From NCBI GenBank assembly GCA_964534275.1, contig CAZHQG010000017.1, positions 7,410 through 71,409 of the forward strand: a DNA stretch of 64,000 bases. The letters run 5' to 3'. The notes under the pieces are model-generated. The model made no database searches. It had not been told where the DNA came from and saw only the letters and a program-made list of their open reading frames with translations. Shown one piece after another: positions 53,539 through 62,299 of the stretch (positions are counted from its first letter, which is position 1; the number at the start of each line of letters is the position of its first letter). The translations under genes and the position numbers were made by a program. Origin of the DNA: HRBIN30 sp964534275. Its GTDB lineage: Bacteria; Desulfobacterota; Binatia; HRBIN30.

Positions 53539-53559
53539 GCATGCCGCAAAGCGGCATGC
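53539..53559. other. Perfect 9-bp hairpin in the rlpA-pilT gap
   Basis: GCATGCCGC, loop AAA, GCGGCATGC. It starts 15 nt after the CPBP gene stop and lacks a T run. It could be a transcript 3'-end stabiliser or a protein-binding palindrome. The remaining ~190 bp before the pilT start shows nothing convincing. Confidence 0.5.
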
Positions 53560-53749
53560 TGCCGTATCACGGCGCCCGCAGTGCCGCATTTGGGCACCAC
53601 AGTGTTGTAGAGTTGACGATCTTGCTCCAGCTCGCCGCTACGCAAATGGCAAAGAACGTCCATTGCGCTGTTGGTTCAGGAACAGGGAGCGCGAGTAAAC
53701 GCTGGCCCGAAGCTTGCAGCGCAAGTGCCCACATTCCGAGGTGATCGAG

Positions 53750-54865
53750 ATGCCGATGGATATCACGCAACTGCTGACCTTTGCGCATCGTGAGGGCGCG
53801 TCGGACGTGCATTTGTCCTCAGGCGAACCGCCAATGGTGCGGATTCACGGTGACATGAAGCGAATAGAGCATCCGCCCCTCACAGCGGACGAAGTGCACC
53901 GGATGGTCTTCGACATCATGAACGACGCCACCCGAAAGCAGTTCCAGGAAACCAACGATGTGGACTTCTCGTTCGAGCTTGGCGACGTGGCGCGGTTTCG
54001 CGTAAACGTGTTCCGTACCCGGAAGGGGGAGGCAGCGGTTTTCCGCACCATCCCCACGAAGGTGATGACCATCGACGAACTTGGGCTACCTCCGGTGATC
54101 AAGGAGATTTGCAAAAAGGAAAAAGGCCTAGTGCTCGTTACAGGCCCGACCGGGTCCGGTAAGTCGACCACGTTGGCCGCCATGATCGACTACATCAACG
54201 AGACCTACGAGGGGCATATTCTGACCATCGAGGATCCAATCGAATTCGTGCACCGATCGAAAAAGTGCTTGGTGAACCAGAGGGAGGTGGGCCCGCATAC
54301 CATGTCCTTCAACGCGGCGTTGCGTGGTGCGCTCCGCGAAGATCCGGACGTGATCCTCGTGGGCGAAATGCGCGACCTGGAAACGATTTCTCTCGCCCTA
54401 ACGGCGGCAGAAACGGGACATTTGGTGTTTGCGACGGTGCACACTTCGAGTGCCCCGAAAACCGTCGACCGAATCATCGACGTTTTTCCGGCAGCGCAAC
54501 AAGGCCAGATTCGGGCGATGTTTGCCGAGTCGATCCAAGCAATCATCACGCAAACGCTGGTGAAGAAACGGGCTGGTGGCCGGATCGCGGCGTTGGAAAT
54601 TCTGATTGGCACGCCCGCGGTTCGGAACCTGATTCGCGAGAACAAGATTCACCAGTTGCCATCGGCGCTGCAAACGGGCCAAGCATGGGGCATGCAAACC
54701 CTCGACATGGCTCTACTCGACCTGGTCGCGAGAGGGCTGGTGACGAAGGAAGAAGCGCAGTCGCGCACGCTGACACCAAACTTGTTCGGCCCCGACAATG
54801 CGGGACGGGCCGAAGGACGCCCAGTGAGTACTGCGAAACCCACGCGGCCGTTTTTGGGACGCTAA
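53750..54865 (+). CDS. pilT: PilT-family twitching motility ATPase
   Basis: A 371-residue secretion ATPase. ATG 53750 (MPMDITQLL) has GAGG 8 nt upstream. Motifs: GASDVHLSSGEPPMVRIHG near residue 20, Walker A TGPTGSGKSTT near 135, Asp box ILTIEDPIEF, His box AETGHLVFATVHTSSA and Walker B-type DVILVGEMRD. PilT drives type IV pilus retraction. It is followed 20 bp later by a second PilT-type gene. No pilus structural genes are in the window. Confidence 0.92.
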   Translation: MPMDITQLLTFAHREGASDVHLSSGEPPMVRIHGDMKRIEHPPLTADEVHRMVFDIMNDATRKQFQETNDVDFSFELGDVARFRVNVFRTRKGEAAVFRTIPTKVMTIDELGLPPVIKEICKKEKGLVLVTGPTGSGKSTTLAAMIDYINETYEGHILTIEDPIEFVHRSKKCLVNQREVGPHTMSFNAALRGALREDPDVILVGEMRDLETISLALTAAETGHLVFATVHTSSAPKTVDRIIDVFPAAQQGQIRAMFAESIQAIITQTLVKKRAGGRIAALEILIGTPAVRNLIRENKIHQLPSALQTGQAWGMQTLDMALLDLVARGLVTKEEAQSRTLTPNLFGPDNAGRAEGRPVSTAKPTRPFLGR

Positions 54866-54885
54866 TTGCCCGGTGAGAGAAGGCG

Positions 54886-56049
54886 ATGCCGGATATTCGC
54901 GAGTTGCTTTCAGAAATGGTGATTCGCAATGCCTCTGATTTGTACCTGACTGCAGACAGCCCGCCTGTCTTCCGCGTCGAAGGATTCAATCAGCCGTATG
55001 GTTCCACCCCGTTGACCCCGAAAGACGTGGAACTTTTAGCGAACTCGTTGATGAGCGAGCGGCAGCGGGCGCAGTTCGAAGAAAAACTCGAAATGAACCT
55101 TGCCATCGCCTCGGAGCGCTTGGGAAGGTTTCGCATCAACGTGTATCGCCAGCGGGGTGTCGTGGGGGTGGTGATCCGGCAGATCAAAACGCGAATCCCA
55201 ACGCTCGATGAGCTCGGGCTACCGCCAGTGTTGAAGGACATCGCAATGAGCCGCCGTGGGCTCGTACTAGTCACTGGCGCGACCGGTTCCGGGAAGTCGA
55301 CCACCTTGGCGGCAATGATCGACTACCGGAACGAAAATTCGACAGGCCACATCTTGACCATCGAGGATCCGATCGAGTTCATCCATTCCCATAAAAAGTG
55401 CATTGTGAGTCAGCGCGAGGTGGGGTTCGATACGGTCTCGTTCAACGAAGCGCTGCGCAACACGCTCCGGCAGGCTCCCGACGTAATTTTGATTGGCGAA
55501 GTGCGCGACGCTGAAACCATGGAGGCGGCCATCACGTTCTCGGAGACAGGCCACTTGTGTCTCGCCACCCTCCACTCGAACAATGCCAATCAGGCCATCG
55601 AACGCGTGATGAATTTCTTCCCAGCTTCGCGCCACCCGGAGATTTTCTTGCAACTCTCGCTGAACTTAAGGGGAATCATTTCCCAACGGCTCGTCCCCGG
55701 AGTCGACGGGAAGCGGGTCGCCGCGTTGGAAATCCTCATCGACACGCCGTACGTGAAAGAACTCATCAAACGAGGCGAGGTCGACAAGCTCAAGGAAGCC
55801 ATGGAAAACAGCACTCAGGAGGGCGGCCAAACGTTCGATCAGGCGTTGTTCGACCTCTACGCCCAGGGCCGAATCAGCGAGGAACAGGCCCTGGCGAACG
55901 CTGACAGTGCCAACAACTTACGCATCCGCATCAAACAGTTGGAAATCGCGCGCAAACATCCGGTGCAAAGGAAAACGGCCGTGCTGGCGGACACCACTGG
56001 GTTGCGCATCGAGGGGAGGGATCCGTCTAGTGGTCCGCGCAAGCTTTAA
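54886..56049 (+). CDS. pilU: PilU-like secretion ATPase (PilT paralogue)
   Basis: A 387-residue PilT paralogue. Motifs: ASDLYLTADSPPVFRVEG, Walker A TGATGSGKSTT near residue 130, ILTIEDPIEFIH, DVILIGEVRDAETM and SETGHLCLATLHSNNANQ. The FNEALRNTLRQAPDVILIGE run and the second-gene position fit PilU, an accessory retraction ATPase that works with PilT. The C-terminal ~50 residues are variable and basic. PilU rather than a second PilT is a judgement from gene order. Confidence 0.85.
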   Translation: MPDIRELLSEMVIRNASDLYLTADSPPVFRVEGFNQPYGSTPLTPKDVELLANSLMSERQRAQFEEKLEMNLAIASERLGRFRINVYRQRGVVGVVIRQIKTRIPTLDELGLPPVLKDIAMSRRGLVLVTGATGSGKSTTLAAMIDYRNENSTGHILTIEDPIEFIHSHKKCIVSQREVGFDTVSFNEALRNTLRQAPDVILIGEVRDAETMEAAITFSETGHLCLATLHSNNANQAIERVMNFFPASRHPEIFLQLSLNLRGIISQRLVPGVDGKRVAALEILIDTPYVKELIKRGEVDKLKEAMENSTQEGGQTFDQALFDLYAQGRISEEQALANADSANNLRIRIKQLEIARKHPVQRKTAVLADTTGLRIEGRDPSSGPRKL

Positions 56050-56400
56050 AAAGCTCGTCGATCTTGGGGGCTGAAGGGGGGCCACCACTCGACTCGGGTG
56101 GTGGGGACCGGGTACGGAACCTTGCTCCGGGGCGGTAAGGTTCCGGCCCGGCCCAACCGAAGCGGTAACGAGCACGGGGCGCGTTGCCCGAACACACTCA
56201 GAGGCCGCGCCACATGCCCTTTCGGGGTCGTAAGTGTGCGGTGATCCTCCACGTGCTGCCCGCATTCCAAGCTCGAATGGACCCGAGTCGCAGCAGGCTT
56301 TTCCTAGTCCACGGAACCTCATCGCGCGGTTTGCGGGTAGCTGCGGGGTTGAGCTTTGTAGTCCATGTGTTGGGGTGCAGACTCCCGCGACACCAGGGCT
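56050..56400. other. Gene-free 351-bp region with two strong hairpins
   Basis: Between pilU (+) and cutA (-), convergent. Hairpin A: CCACCAC 56082-56088 with GTGGTGG 56098-56104. Hairpin B: GGAACCTT 56116-56123 with AAGGTTCC 56137-56144. They lie within 100 nt of the pilU stop and probably terminate or stabilise its mRNA. Neither has a classic T run. The rest of the region shows no convincing ORF. Confidence 0.55.
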
Positions 56401-56748
56401 CTACTCGTCACCGTCGGGCTTGGTTTCGGGACGAGCGGCGCAAGCCCATTCGAGGTACGTGGGGGATCCGTCGGCAACGGGCAAGGCGAGGATCTCAGGT
56501 ACGGTGTAAGAATGCCGCTTGCGCACAGCTTGCTCCAAGGCCGAAAAATTTTCGGCGGCAGCCTTGATGAGGAGCAAGTATTCGCTGTCCTTTTGTAACT
56601 TGCCTTCCCATACGTAAATCGATCGAACCGGCCCAAGGATATTGACACATGCTGCAAGTCGCTCGCGTACGAGGTGTTCCGCGAGCTGACTGGCTTCTTC
56701 CATGCTGCTGGCGGTGACGAAAATGACGTGCAAACGGGCAGGGGTCAT
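56401..56748 (-). CDS. cutA: CutA divalent-cation tolerance protein
   Basis: A 115-residue protein with CutA features: VIFVTASSMEEASQLAEHLVRERLAACVNI, a GPVRSIYVWEGKLQKDSEYLLLIK core and RKRHSYTVPEILALPV. The small trimeric family is linked to divalent metal tolerance in E. coli. Its ATG overlaps the stop of the upstream HAD gene (ATGA), with GAGGAGAG upstream. A typical length, and all family hallmarks are present. Confidence 0.93.
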   Translation of the reverse strand: MTPARLHVIFVTASSMEEASQLAEHLVRERLAACVNILGPVRSIYVWEGKLQKDSEYLLLIKAAAENFSALEQAVRKRHSYTVPEILALPVADGSPTYLEWACAARPETKPDGDE

Positions 56749-57824
56749 AGCTCTCTCCTCTGTTGAGAATTGTTGGGTGCACTGTGCCGCTCACGCCAGT
56801 GGGTGACTAACTGAATGTAGTCGATTCGAGGCTGGTGCGGTGGGAGTAGACGTGGCAGCGGGGCCACTCGGCGAGTTTGCCTTCGCACCCATTCCCGTAG
56901 CCGTGCGAGAACACCATGGCGCAAAGGGGGCGGCAGGAGTTGACGGCGTGCAAGCTCCATGGCCAGGGTATCGCGGACATGGGGGTGGAGGTACCCGCGG
57001 CGGCAAATATCCGCCAGTGCATTGGCCAAATGAGTCGGAGACAAACCTGCTTCCGCCATCACGCTTTGTGCGACTTCCGCCACACCATCCAGGTCGAGGT
57101 GTTGGTCTTGATACAGGCAGCTTGCGCTTTGGAAGTAGTTGAACGCAGGGATCAAACGTGGCCCGAACGGCTCGAACAGGCCAGGCGGCGAACCGCGTTC
57201 AAGGTTGATGTAGATCCTTTCGACGGCGTCGACGGGCTCCACCGTAGCAGCCAAGCTGCATGCTTCGCTCGCGAGCTCTGGGTCCACACCGAGCAAATCC
57301 AGCACACGGGGCAGCTCCTCGGCTCGGAGTTTCCCGGCGAGGATGTCTGCATACAGCGAATAAATTACAGGGTCGGACTCCCAATCGTCGCCAAACAGCA
57401 CCTCGCGTGCCTCGTGCGGAAACTCGACTCTTTGGCGGAGCAACACTGTGAGCTTGTACCCGACTTGCTCCCTTAGATTGCGAAAGCGAGCCCGCATGAT
57501 GTGCTGGAGCTGGTTTTTGAACGTAATGCCCTCGTATTCGGTTCCATCGAGGGCCAGCTTTTCCTTAATTGCTTTCGCAATTTGGGGTGGGCTCGCGGAA
57601 ATAAAGTACACCCGAACTTCGCGTTTCTGTTGTCTTGCAACCCTTCGAAGGTTGCGAATCAAAGTGACGACCCCTGGGACCGTGACTTTGTCTTCCGGTT
57701 TTTCGAACGGAATTTTGACCAAGTCCCGAAAGCGATCGAACTCGCTGCGCAGGTACGTCTTATCCAGATCCCAGCGGTAGACAATCGGACTCGGACGCTC
57801 CACCTTACGACCCGTACGCGGCAC
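56745..57824 (-). CDS. HAD-superfamily phosphatase-like protein
   Basis: A 359-residue protein starting at GTG 57824, immediately after the plsX stop codon (TAAGTG). HAD motifs: I is YRWDLDKTYL near residue 18 (Asp nucleophile pair D-x-D), II is VYFISASPPQ near 73, and III/IV is LFGDDWESDPVIY near 143. It resembles the App1-type phosphatidate phosphatase-like group, but I cannot be sure. A long helical C-terminal half (LRAEELPRVLDLLGVDPELA onward) has no assigned domain. Position between plsX and cutA suggests a lipid or phosphate-ester role. Confidence 0.78.
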   Translation of the reverse strand: MPRTGRKVERPSPIVYRWDLDKTYLRSEFDRFRDLVKIPFEKPEDKVTVPGVVTLIRNLRRVARQQKREVRVYFISASPPQIAKAIKEKLALDGTEYEGITFKNQLQHIMRARFRNLREQVGYKLTVLLRQRVEFPHEAREVLFGDDWESDPVIYSLYADILAGKLRAEELPRVLDLLGVDPELASEACSLAATVEPVDAVERIYINLERGSPPGLFEPFGPRLIPAFNYFQSASCLYQDQHLDLDGVAEVAQSVMAEAGLSPTHLANALADICRRGYLHPHVRDTLAMELARRQLLPPPLRHGVLARLREWVRRQTRRVAPLPRLLPPHQPRIDYIQLVTHWRERHSAPNNSQQRREL

Positions 57825-58838
57825 TTAGCGGCTCTCCAAGCTCGCTTGGATCTCGCCCACAACACCGTCACGCACCGCCTTGGCTGCCACCTTGATTGCG
57901 TTGCTGATCGCTCGTGCTTCCGAGCGTCCGTGCGCCTTGATGAGCAGATGCTCGAAGCCGAGGATGGGCGCCCCGCCATAAGCCGTGTAGTCGGTCAAAC
58001 TCCGCAGCCGTTCGACACCGCTTTCGAGGACGCGCAAACCAAAGCGATAGCGCCAACTCTCCCGAGCTGCTGCACCCACCAGTTCGCTGAGAATATCCGC
58101 GACGCCTTCAAGGAGCTTGAGCACGACGTTCCCAGTAAAGCCCTCCGTAACGATCACATCTGCTTTCCCTTTGAGGAGCTCATGGCCTTCGATGTTGCCG
58201 ACGAAATTCACTCCTGGGATGCTGCCAAGCCGGCGATAGGCTTCCACAAAGGTGTCGCCACCCTTGTTGGCTTCTGTGCCCATGTTCAACAAGCCCACGC
58301 GCGGGCTCGGCACCTTCGAAATCCTGCGGGCATAAGCACTGCCCATTACCGCGAACTGTACTAACTCGGTTGCCTCGCAGCGGATGGTTGCCCCAACGTC
58401 GAGCAGCAGGGCAAGCTGATCCTGACCTGGATACTCCGTTTGCCGAGGATACACCGAGGCAAGCGCCGCTCGGCGAATGCCAGGGAGCGGCCGAAAGTAG
58501 CGCGCACAAGCAAGGACGGCAGCGCCGGTGTTGCCAGCGGTGACCACCGCGTCTGCTTCTCCCATGGCAACGAGTTGAACCGCCATCAGCAGCGACGCAC
58601 GTGGCTTCGCCCGCACGGCCGCGTGGGGTTCCTCGGCCATTCCGATCAATTGATCGGTGTGGCGGACTTGAAGGCGTTCGGGCCGGTACTGCACGCGGTC
58701 GAGCACCGCCTGAATTTGTTGCTCGTCGCCTACCAAAACCACATCGATTTGGGTCTCCAAGCTGATTGCGGCAGCCCCCTTTACCACCTCGAGAGGCGCA
58801 TGGTCCCCCCCCATTGCATCCACTGCAATCGTCGGCAT
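57825..58838 (-). CDS. plsX: Phosphate acyltransferase PlsX
   Basis: A 337-residue protein with PlsX hallmarks: MPTIAVDAMGGDHAPLEVVKG at the N terminus, VVTAGNTGAAVLACARYF near residue 97, LLDVGATIRCEA and VGLLNMGTEANKG, and VTEGFTGNVVLKLLEG near 210. PlsX makes acyl-phosphate from acyl-ACP for phospholipid synthesis. In many bacteria it follows rpmF and a DUF177 gene; here neither is visible upstream, so the usual cluster is broken. A GAGAGG ribosome-binding site precedes the ATG. Confidence 0.95.
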   Translation of the reverse strand: MPTIAVDAMGGDHAPLEVVKGAAAISLETQIDVVLVGDEQQIQAVLDRVQYRPERLQVRHTDQLIGMAEEPHAAVRAKPRASLLMAVQLVAMGEADAVVTAGNTGAAVLACARYFRPLPGIRRAALASVYPRQTEYPGQDQLALLLDVGATIRCEATELVQFAVMGSAYARRISKVPSPRVGLLNMGTEANKGGDTFVEAYRRLGSIPGVNFVGNIEGHELLKGKADVIVTEGFTGNVVLKLLEGVADILSELVGAAARESWRYRFGLRVLESGVERLRSLTDYTAYGGAPILGFEHLLIKAHGRSEARAISNAIKVAAKAVRDGVVGEIQASLESR

Positions 58839-59243
58839 AGCGGCCTCTCTTTAGCAAAGATCCGGACGACGTCTTGTGAGGGACAAGCGAACTGCGCCCC
58901 CGCCTGCGGTGAAGTTGGAAACAATGCTGGCGGGTGAACGTTGATGCGTAGCCTAAAATCCTGCTTGTTTGCTTCCGCCGTCCTGGAAACGATGGGCTCG
59001 CCTTGCAACGCTCTGCCGGTTGCGTGATGGCCTTGTGGCCTGCTCGAAAGGTAAGTTCTAGGAAGTTGGCCGAGCTGCCGGATGCGCGAGGATGGAAGCT
59101 GAGGCTTGGATCGTCGTTGCGGACGATGCGAGGCATCGCCGTGGGCATCATCGGCAGGGAAGGGGAGGGACCGCGCCTTCGCGTTGACAAAGAAGGAGCA
59201 GTCTTCTAGTCAAGCTTGCTCACCGCAAACGGGAGACCGGCTC
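58839..59243. other. Divergent intergenic region plsX/rplU, 405 bp
   Basis: This should contain promoters for plsX (-) and the rplU-rpmA-obg-proB genes (+). A TTGACA at 59184-59189 lies 54 nt before the rplU ATG, but no good -10 is at the right spacing. A 68-codon frame at 59003-59209 (+) lacks a ribosome-binding site and looks spurious. No L32 gene is present. Confidence 0.6.
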
Positions 59244-59564
59244 ATGGAATATGCTGTGATTCGAACCGGAGGAAAACAGTACCGGGTGACTCCGGGAGAA
59301 GTACTGCGCATCGAGAAGCTGGACGTAGCTCCGGGCAGCCAAGTGGAATTCTCGGAGGTGTTGGTTACGAGCGATTCCAGTGGCATCAAGGTCGGACAGC
59401 CGGTGGTTCCAGGGGCCAAGGTTGTTGCTCGGGTCGTGCGCCAAGGCAAGGCAAAGAAGATTCTCGTGTTTAAAAAGAAACGGCGAAAGAATTATCGCCG
59501 GCGGTATGGTCACCGTCAGCCGTTCACCGAGATTCAAATCACGGCCATTCAAGTAGGAGCGTGA
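59244..59564 (+). CDS. rplU: 50S ribosomal protein L21
   Basis: A 106-residue protein with GGGAGA upstream of ATG 59244. The N terminus MEYAVIRTGGKQYRVTPGE and the C-terminal VFKKKRRKNYRRRYGHRQPFT block with FTEIQITAI are L21 hallmarks. It binds 23S rRNA in the large subunit. First gene of the rplU-rpmA-obg-proB order common in bacteria. Confidence 0.97.
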   Translation: MEYAVIRTGGKQYRVTPGEVLRIEKLDVAPGSQVEFSEVLVTSDSSGIKVGQPVVPGAKVVARVVRQGKAKKILVFKKKRRKNYRRRYGHRQPFTEIQITAIQVGA

Positions 59565-59568
59565 AGTT

Positions 59569-59823
59569 ATGGCTCATAAGAAAGGTCAAGGGAGCACCCG
59601 AAACGGCCGCGACAGCCGGGGCCAGCGTCGTGGCGTGAAGGTTTTCGCTGGCCAGCGAGCCAAGGCGGGGAACATCTTGGTGCGCCAGTTAGGGACGAAG
59701 ATCTACCCGGGACAAAACGTCGGCATGGGGCGAGACTTTACCTTGTTCGCGAAGATCGATGGGATCGTGCACTACGAGCGGATGGGTAGAGACCGCCGTC
59801 AGGTGCACGTGCTACCGGCCTAA
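59569..59823 (+). CDS. rpmA: 50S ribosomal protein L27
   Basis: An 84-residue protein, start MAHKKGQGSTRNGRDSRGQR with the typical Gly-rich N-terminal tail that reaches the peptidyl-transferase centre; it lacks the Firmicute pre-sequence. The C-terminal part FTLFAKIDGIVHYERMGRDR is diagnostic. It begins 4 bp after rplU. Confidence 0.97.
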   Translation: MAHKKGQGSTRNGRDSRGQRRGVKVFAGQRAKAGNILVRQLGTKIYPGQNVGMGRDFTLFAKIDGIVHYERMGRDRRQVHVLPA

Positions 59824-59855
59824 AGTTCAGCGTTTCCCTCCTCGCCGCTCGCAGC

Positions 59856-59881
59856 GCGTTTCAGGTGCCCACCTGAAACGC
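59856..59881. other. 11-bp perfect hairpin between rpmA and obg
   Basis: GCGTTTCAGGT, loop GCCC, ACCTGAAACGC. It lies 33 nt after the rpmA stop and ends 15 nt before the obg ATG. No T run follows. It may attenuate or insulate obg expression, or protect the ribosomal-protein mRNA 3' end. Confidence 0.6.
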
Positions 59882-59896
59882 TAGGTTGGATGTCCC

Positions 59897-60958
59897 ATGA
59901 AATTCGTGGACGAAGTTGAAATCTACGTGCGTGGCGGCGACGGCGGGCGCGGTTGCGTGAGTTTTTGCCGGGAAAAGTATCGCCCTCGCGGGGGCCCGGA
60001 TGGGGGTGACGGTGGCGACGGCGGTGATGTGGTTTTCGTAGCCGACGCCGGCTTGAGCACGCTTCTGGATTTCCGGTTTCAACCGCACTGGCGCGCAGGC
60101 CGAGGCGAACACGGGCGGGGCAAGCAGCAATACGGCAAGCGCGGGGAAGACGTGTATGCCCGAGTTCCGTGCGGCACCTTGGTGTACGATGCCGACACGG
60201 GCGAGCTGTTGGCCGATCTGCAGCAACACGGGCAGCAAGTCGTGGTTGCCCGCGGCGGACGAGGTGGCAAAGGCAACATGCATTTTGCAACCCCAACGAA
60301 CCAAGCGCCCCGGTACGCCCAGCCGGGCACCCCGGGAGAGGAACGGCGGCTGCGGTTGGAGTTGCAGTTACTCGCGGACGTGGGACTCGTCGGCTTTCCA
60401 AACGTCGGGAAGTCCAGCCTTCTGCGGCGGGTCTCCGCCGCACGGCCAAGAGTAGCGGATTATCCGTTCACAACCTTGGTGCCGCACCTGGGGGTCGTCC
60501 GCTTGGACGACGACCTGAGTTTTGTCTTGGCAGATTTGCCTGGGCTCATCGAGGGAGCACATGAAGGACACGGGCTCGGGGACCGGTTTTTACGTCACGT
60601 GAGCCGGACCAAACTCCTAGTGCATGTTCTAGATGTGAGTGGGCTCACGGGGCGCGACCCGGTAGAAGACTTCGACAAGATCAATCACGAGCTTGCTGCG
60701 TACGACGCCCGTCTGGCGGAAAAACCCCAATTGGTCGCTGCAAACAAGATCGACCTCACCGGTGCCCGGGAGGTCTTCGAGGAAGTCAAACGCCGCTTGG
60801 GAAAGCGAGGCATTCGAGTCCACCCCATTTCTGCCGCAACCGGAGAAGGCGTTTGGGAGCTCATGAGAGCGGTGGGGCAACACTGGCGGGAACTTAGCCA
60901 GCCTAGCGCAGCTGCAAGCGCAACTGCTGCGCACACGCCTGCGTGGTTCGAGGCATGA
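59897..60958 (+). CDS. obg: Obg/CgtA GTPase
   Basis: A 353-residue protein. Residues 1-~158 are the Gly-rich Obg fold (FVDEVEIYVRGGDGGRGCVSF, GPDGGDGGDGGDVVF). The G domain has G1 GFPNVGKSS near 168, G3 DLPGLIEGAHEG, and G4 NKID near 277. It lacks the extra C-terminal OCT domain of some homologues; the end is a short tail. Essential GTPase in ribosome assembly and stress response. It overlaps proB by 4 bp (ATGA). Confidence 0.96.
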   Translation: MKFVDEVEIYVRGGDGGRGCVSFCREKYRPRGGPDGGDGGDGGDVVFVADAGLSTLLDFRFQPHWRAGRGEHGRGKQQYGKRGEDVYARVPCGTLVYDADTGELLADLQQHGQQVVVARGGRGGKGNMHFATPTNQAPRYAQPGTPGEERRLRLELQLLADVGLVGFPNVGKSSLLRRVSAARPRVADYPFTTLVPHLGVVRLDDDLSFVLADLPGLIEGAHEGHGLGDRFLRHVSRTKLLVHVLDVSGLTGRDPVEDFDKINHELAAYDARLAEKPQLVAANKIDLTGAREVFEEVKRRLGKRGIRVHPISAATGEGVWELMRAVGQHWRELSQPSAAASATAAHTPAWFEA

Positions 60959-62118
60959 TCGATCACCGCGCTGCAAAACGGCAATGGATGCGCCATGTCC
61001 GCCGTGCCGTGGTGAAAATTGGCAGTAGTATTCTGTCCAGCCACGAAGGAATCGACGAGCAGCGCCTGTCAGAGCTGGTTGCGGACATTTGTGCCGCCCG
61101 CCGGCGTGGCGTGTCCGTGGTTGTCGTCACCTCCGGCGCGGTGGCGGCTGGCATGGCGAGACTCGGCAAGCGATACCGCCCACGATCGATCCCTGAGCGC
61201 CAGGCGGCTGCAGCCGTGGGCCAAATCGATTTGATGGCCTTGTACAAACGCTTCGCTGCCGAACACGGCGTGCAAGTGGCGCAAATTCTCTTGACTCACG
61301 ACGACCTGGCCTCGCGGCACCGCTACCTGAATGCGCGCCACACGATCGAGGCACTCTTGGAAGCGAACGTGCTTCCGGTGGCCAATGAGAACGACACGGT
61401 GGTGACCGACGAACTCCGCAACTTCGGAGACAACGATAATCTGTCCGCCTTGATTGCTGGCCTCGTGGAGGCCGACGTTTTGGTGTTGTTGAGCGACGTT
61501 CCGGGGGTCTTCACGAGCAACCCACGACGCGACCCTTCCGCTCGATTGGTGCCACTGATTGCCAATGCGAAAAAGGCCGGTGGCATCGTGGTGGAAGGAC
61601 AAGGACCTTTGGGTACAGGTGGGATGGCTTCGAAGCTCGCAGCAGCGCGCAAAGCCGCACATGCTGGCATCCCAACCGTGATCGCGAGTGGCCTCGAGCC
61701 AGGTACTTTGCTGCGGGTGTTGGATCCGGACGATGCTGTAGGGACGCTCGTACTCCCACGGGAGGACCGACTGCAACGACGCAAACACTGGATTGCCTAC
61801 ACTTTGAAGCCAGCGGGCACGATCACCGTGGATCGTGGTGCTTTCGAAGCGATCGTGTTCAAGGGTCGGAGCTTGCTACCCTCAGGCATTCGAGCGGTAG
61901 AAGGGAAGTTCGATGCAGGAGACTGTGTACGTTGCGTCACGGAAACCGGGGATGAGTTTGCCAGAGGTTTGGTCAATTACGCCGCAGCCGAGCTCGAACG
62001 CATCCGTGGCCTTCGCTCAAGCGAAATTGAAGCGGTTCTGGGTTACAAGGCGACGGATGAAGCGATCCACCGGAACGACTTGGTTTTGCTCGGTGACTTG
62101 GCAACACCGAGTTCCTAA
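60955..62118 (+). CDS. proB: Glutamate 5-kinase with PUA domain
   Basis: A 387-residue protein. ATG 60955 overlaps the obg stop. The kinase domain shows VVKIGSSIL near residue 21, VVTSGAVAAGMARL near 62, LLTHDDL, ANENDTVV and NLSALIAGLVEADVLVLLSDVPG. Residues ~290-375 form a PUA domain (GTITVDRGAFEAIVFKGRSL, VRCVTETGDEFARGLVNY). It catalyses the first step of proline synthesis. proA is not adjacent. Convergent with the HD gene 181 bp on. Confidence 0.96.
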   Translation: MIDHRAAKRQWMRHVRRAVVKIGSSILSSHEGIDEQRLSELVADICAARRRGVSVVVVTSGAVAAGMARLGKRYRPRSIPERQAAAAVGQIDLMALYKRFAAEHGVQVAQILLTHDDLASRHRYLNARHTIEALLEANVLPVANENDTVVTDELRNFGDNDNLSALIAGLVEADVLVLLSDVPGVFTSNPRRDPSARLVPLIANAKKAGGIVVEGQGPLGTGGMASKLAAARKAAHAGIPTVIASGLEPGTLLRVLDPDDAVGTLVLPREDRLQRRKHWIAYTLKPAGTITVDRGAFEAIVFKGRSLLPSGIRAVEGKFDAGDCVRCVTETGDEFARGLVNYAAAELERIRGLRSSEIEAVLGYKATDEAIHRNDLVLLGDLATPSS

Positions 62119-62299
62119 CGTTCGTCGCTTTCGCCGGTTGTAAGACGCCCCAACGGCCTCGCCCCTGAGCGTGGCCCTTCGGGGGCCCTCGAACGGGTCG
62201 AAAATCGCTGCGTCTACTTGCGCGGGGTGTTCGTGGGTACTGACGACGGCCGCGAGAGCAATCGCCGGTTTTCGCGGCGATGTGTGCCAGGAGACCAGC

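Noticed and set aside
59003..59209. 68-codon frame upstream of rplU
   Set aside because: No ribosome-binding site; it lies in the promoter region between divergent genes and matches nothing recognisable.
62173..62187. GGCCC/GGGCC hairpin between proB and the HD gene
   Set aside because: A short 5-bp GC stem without a T run; common by chance in this base composition.
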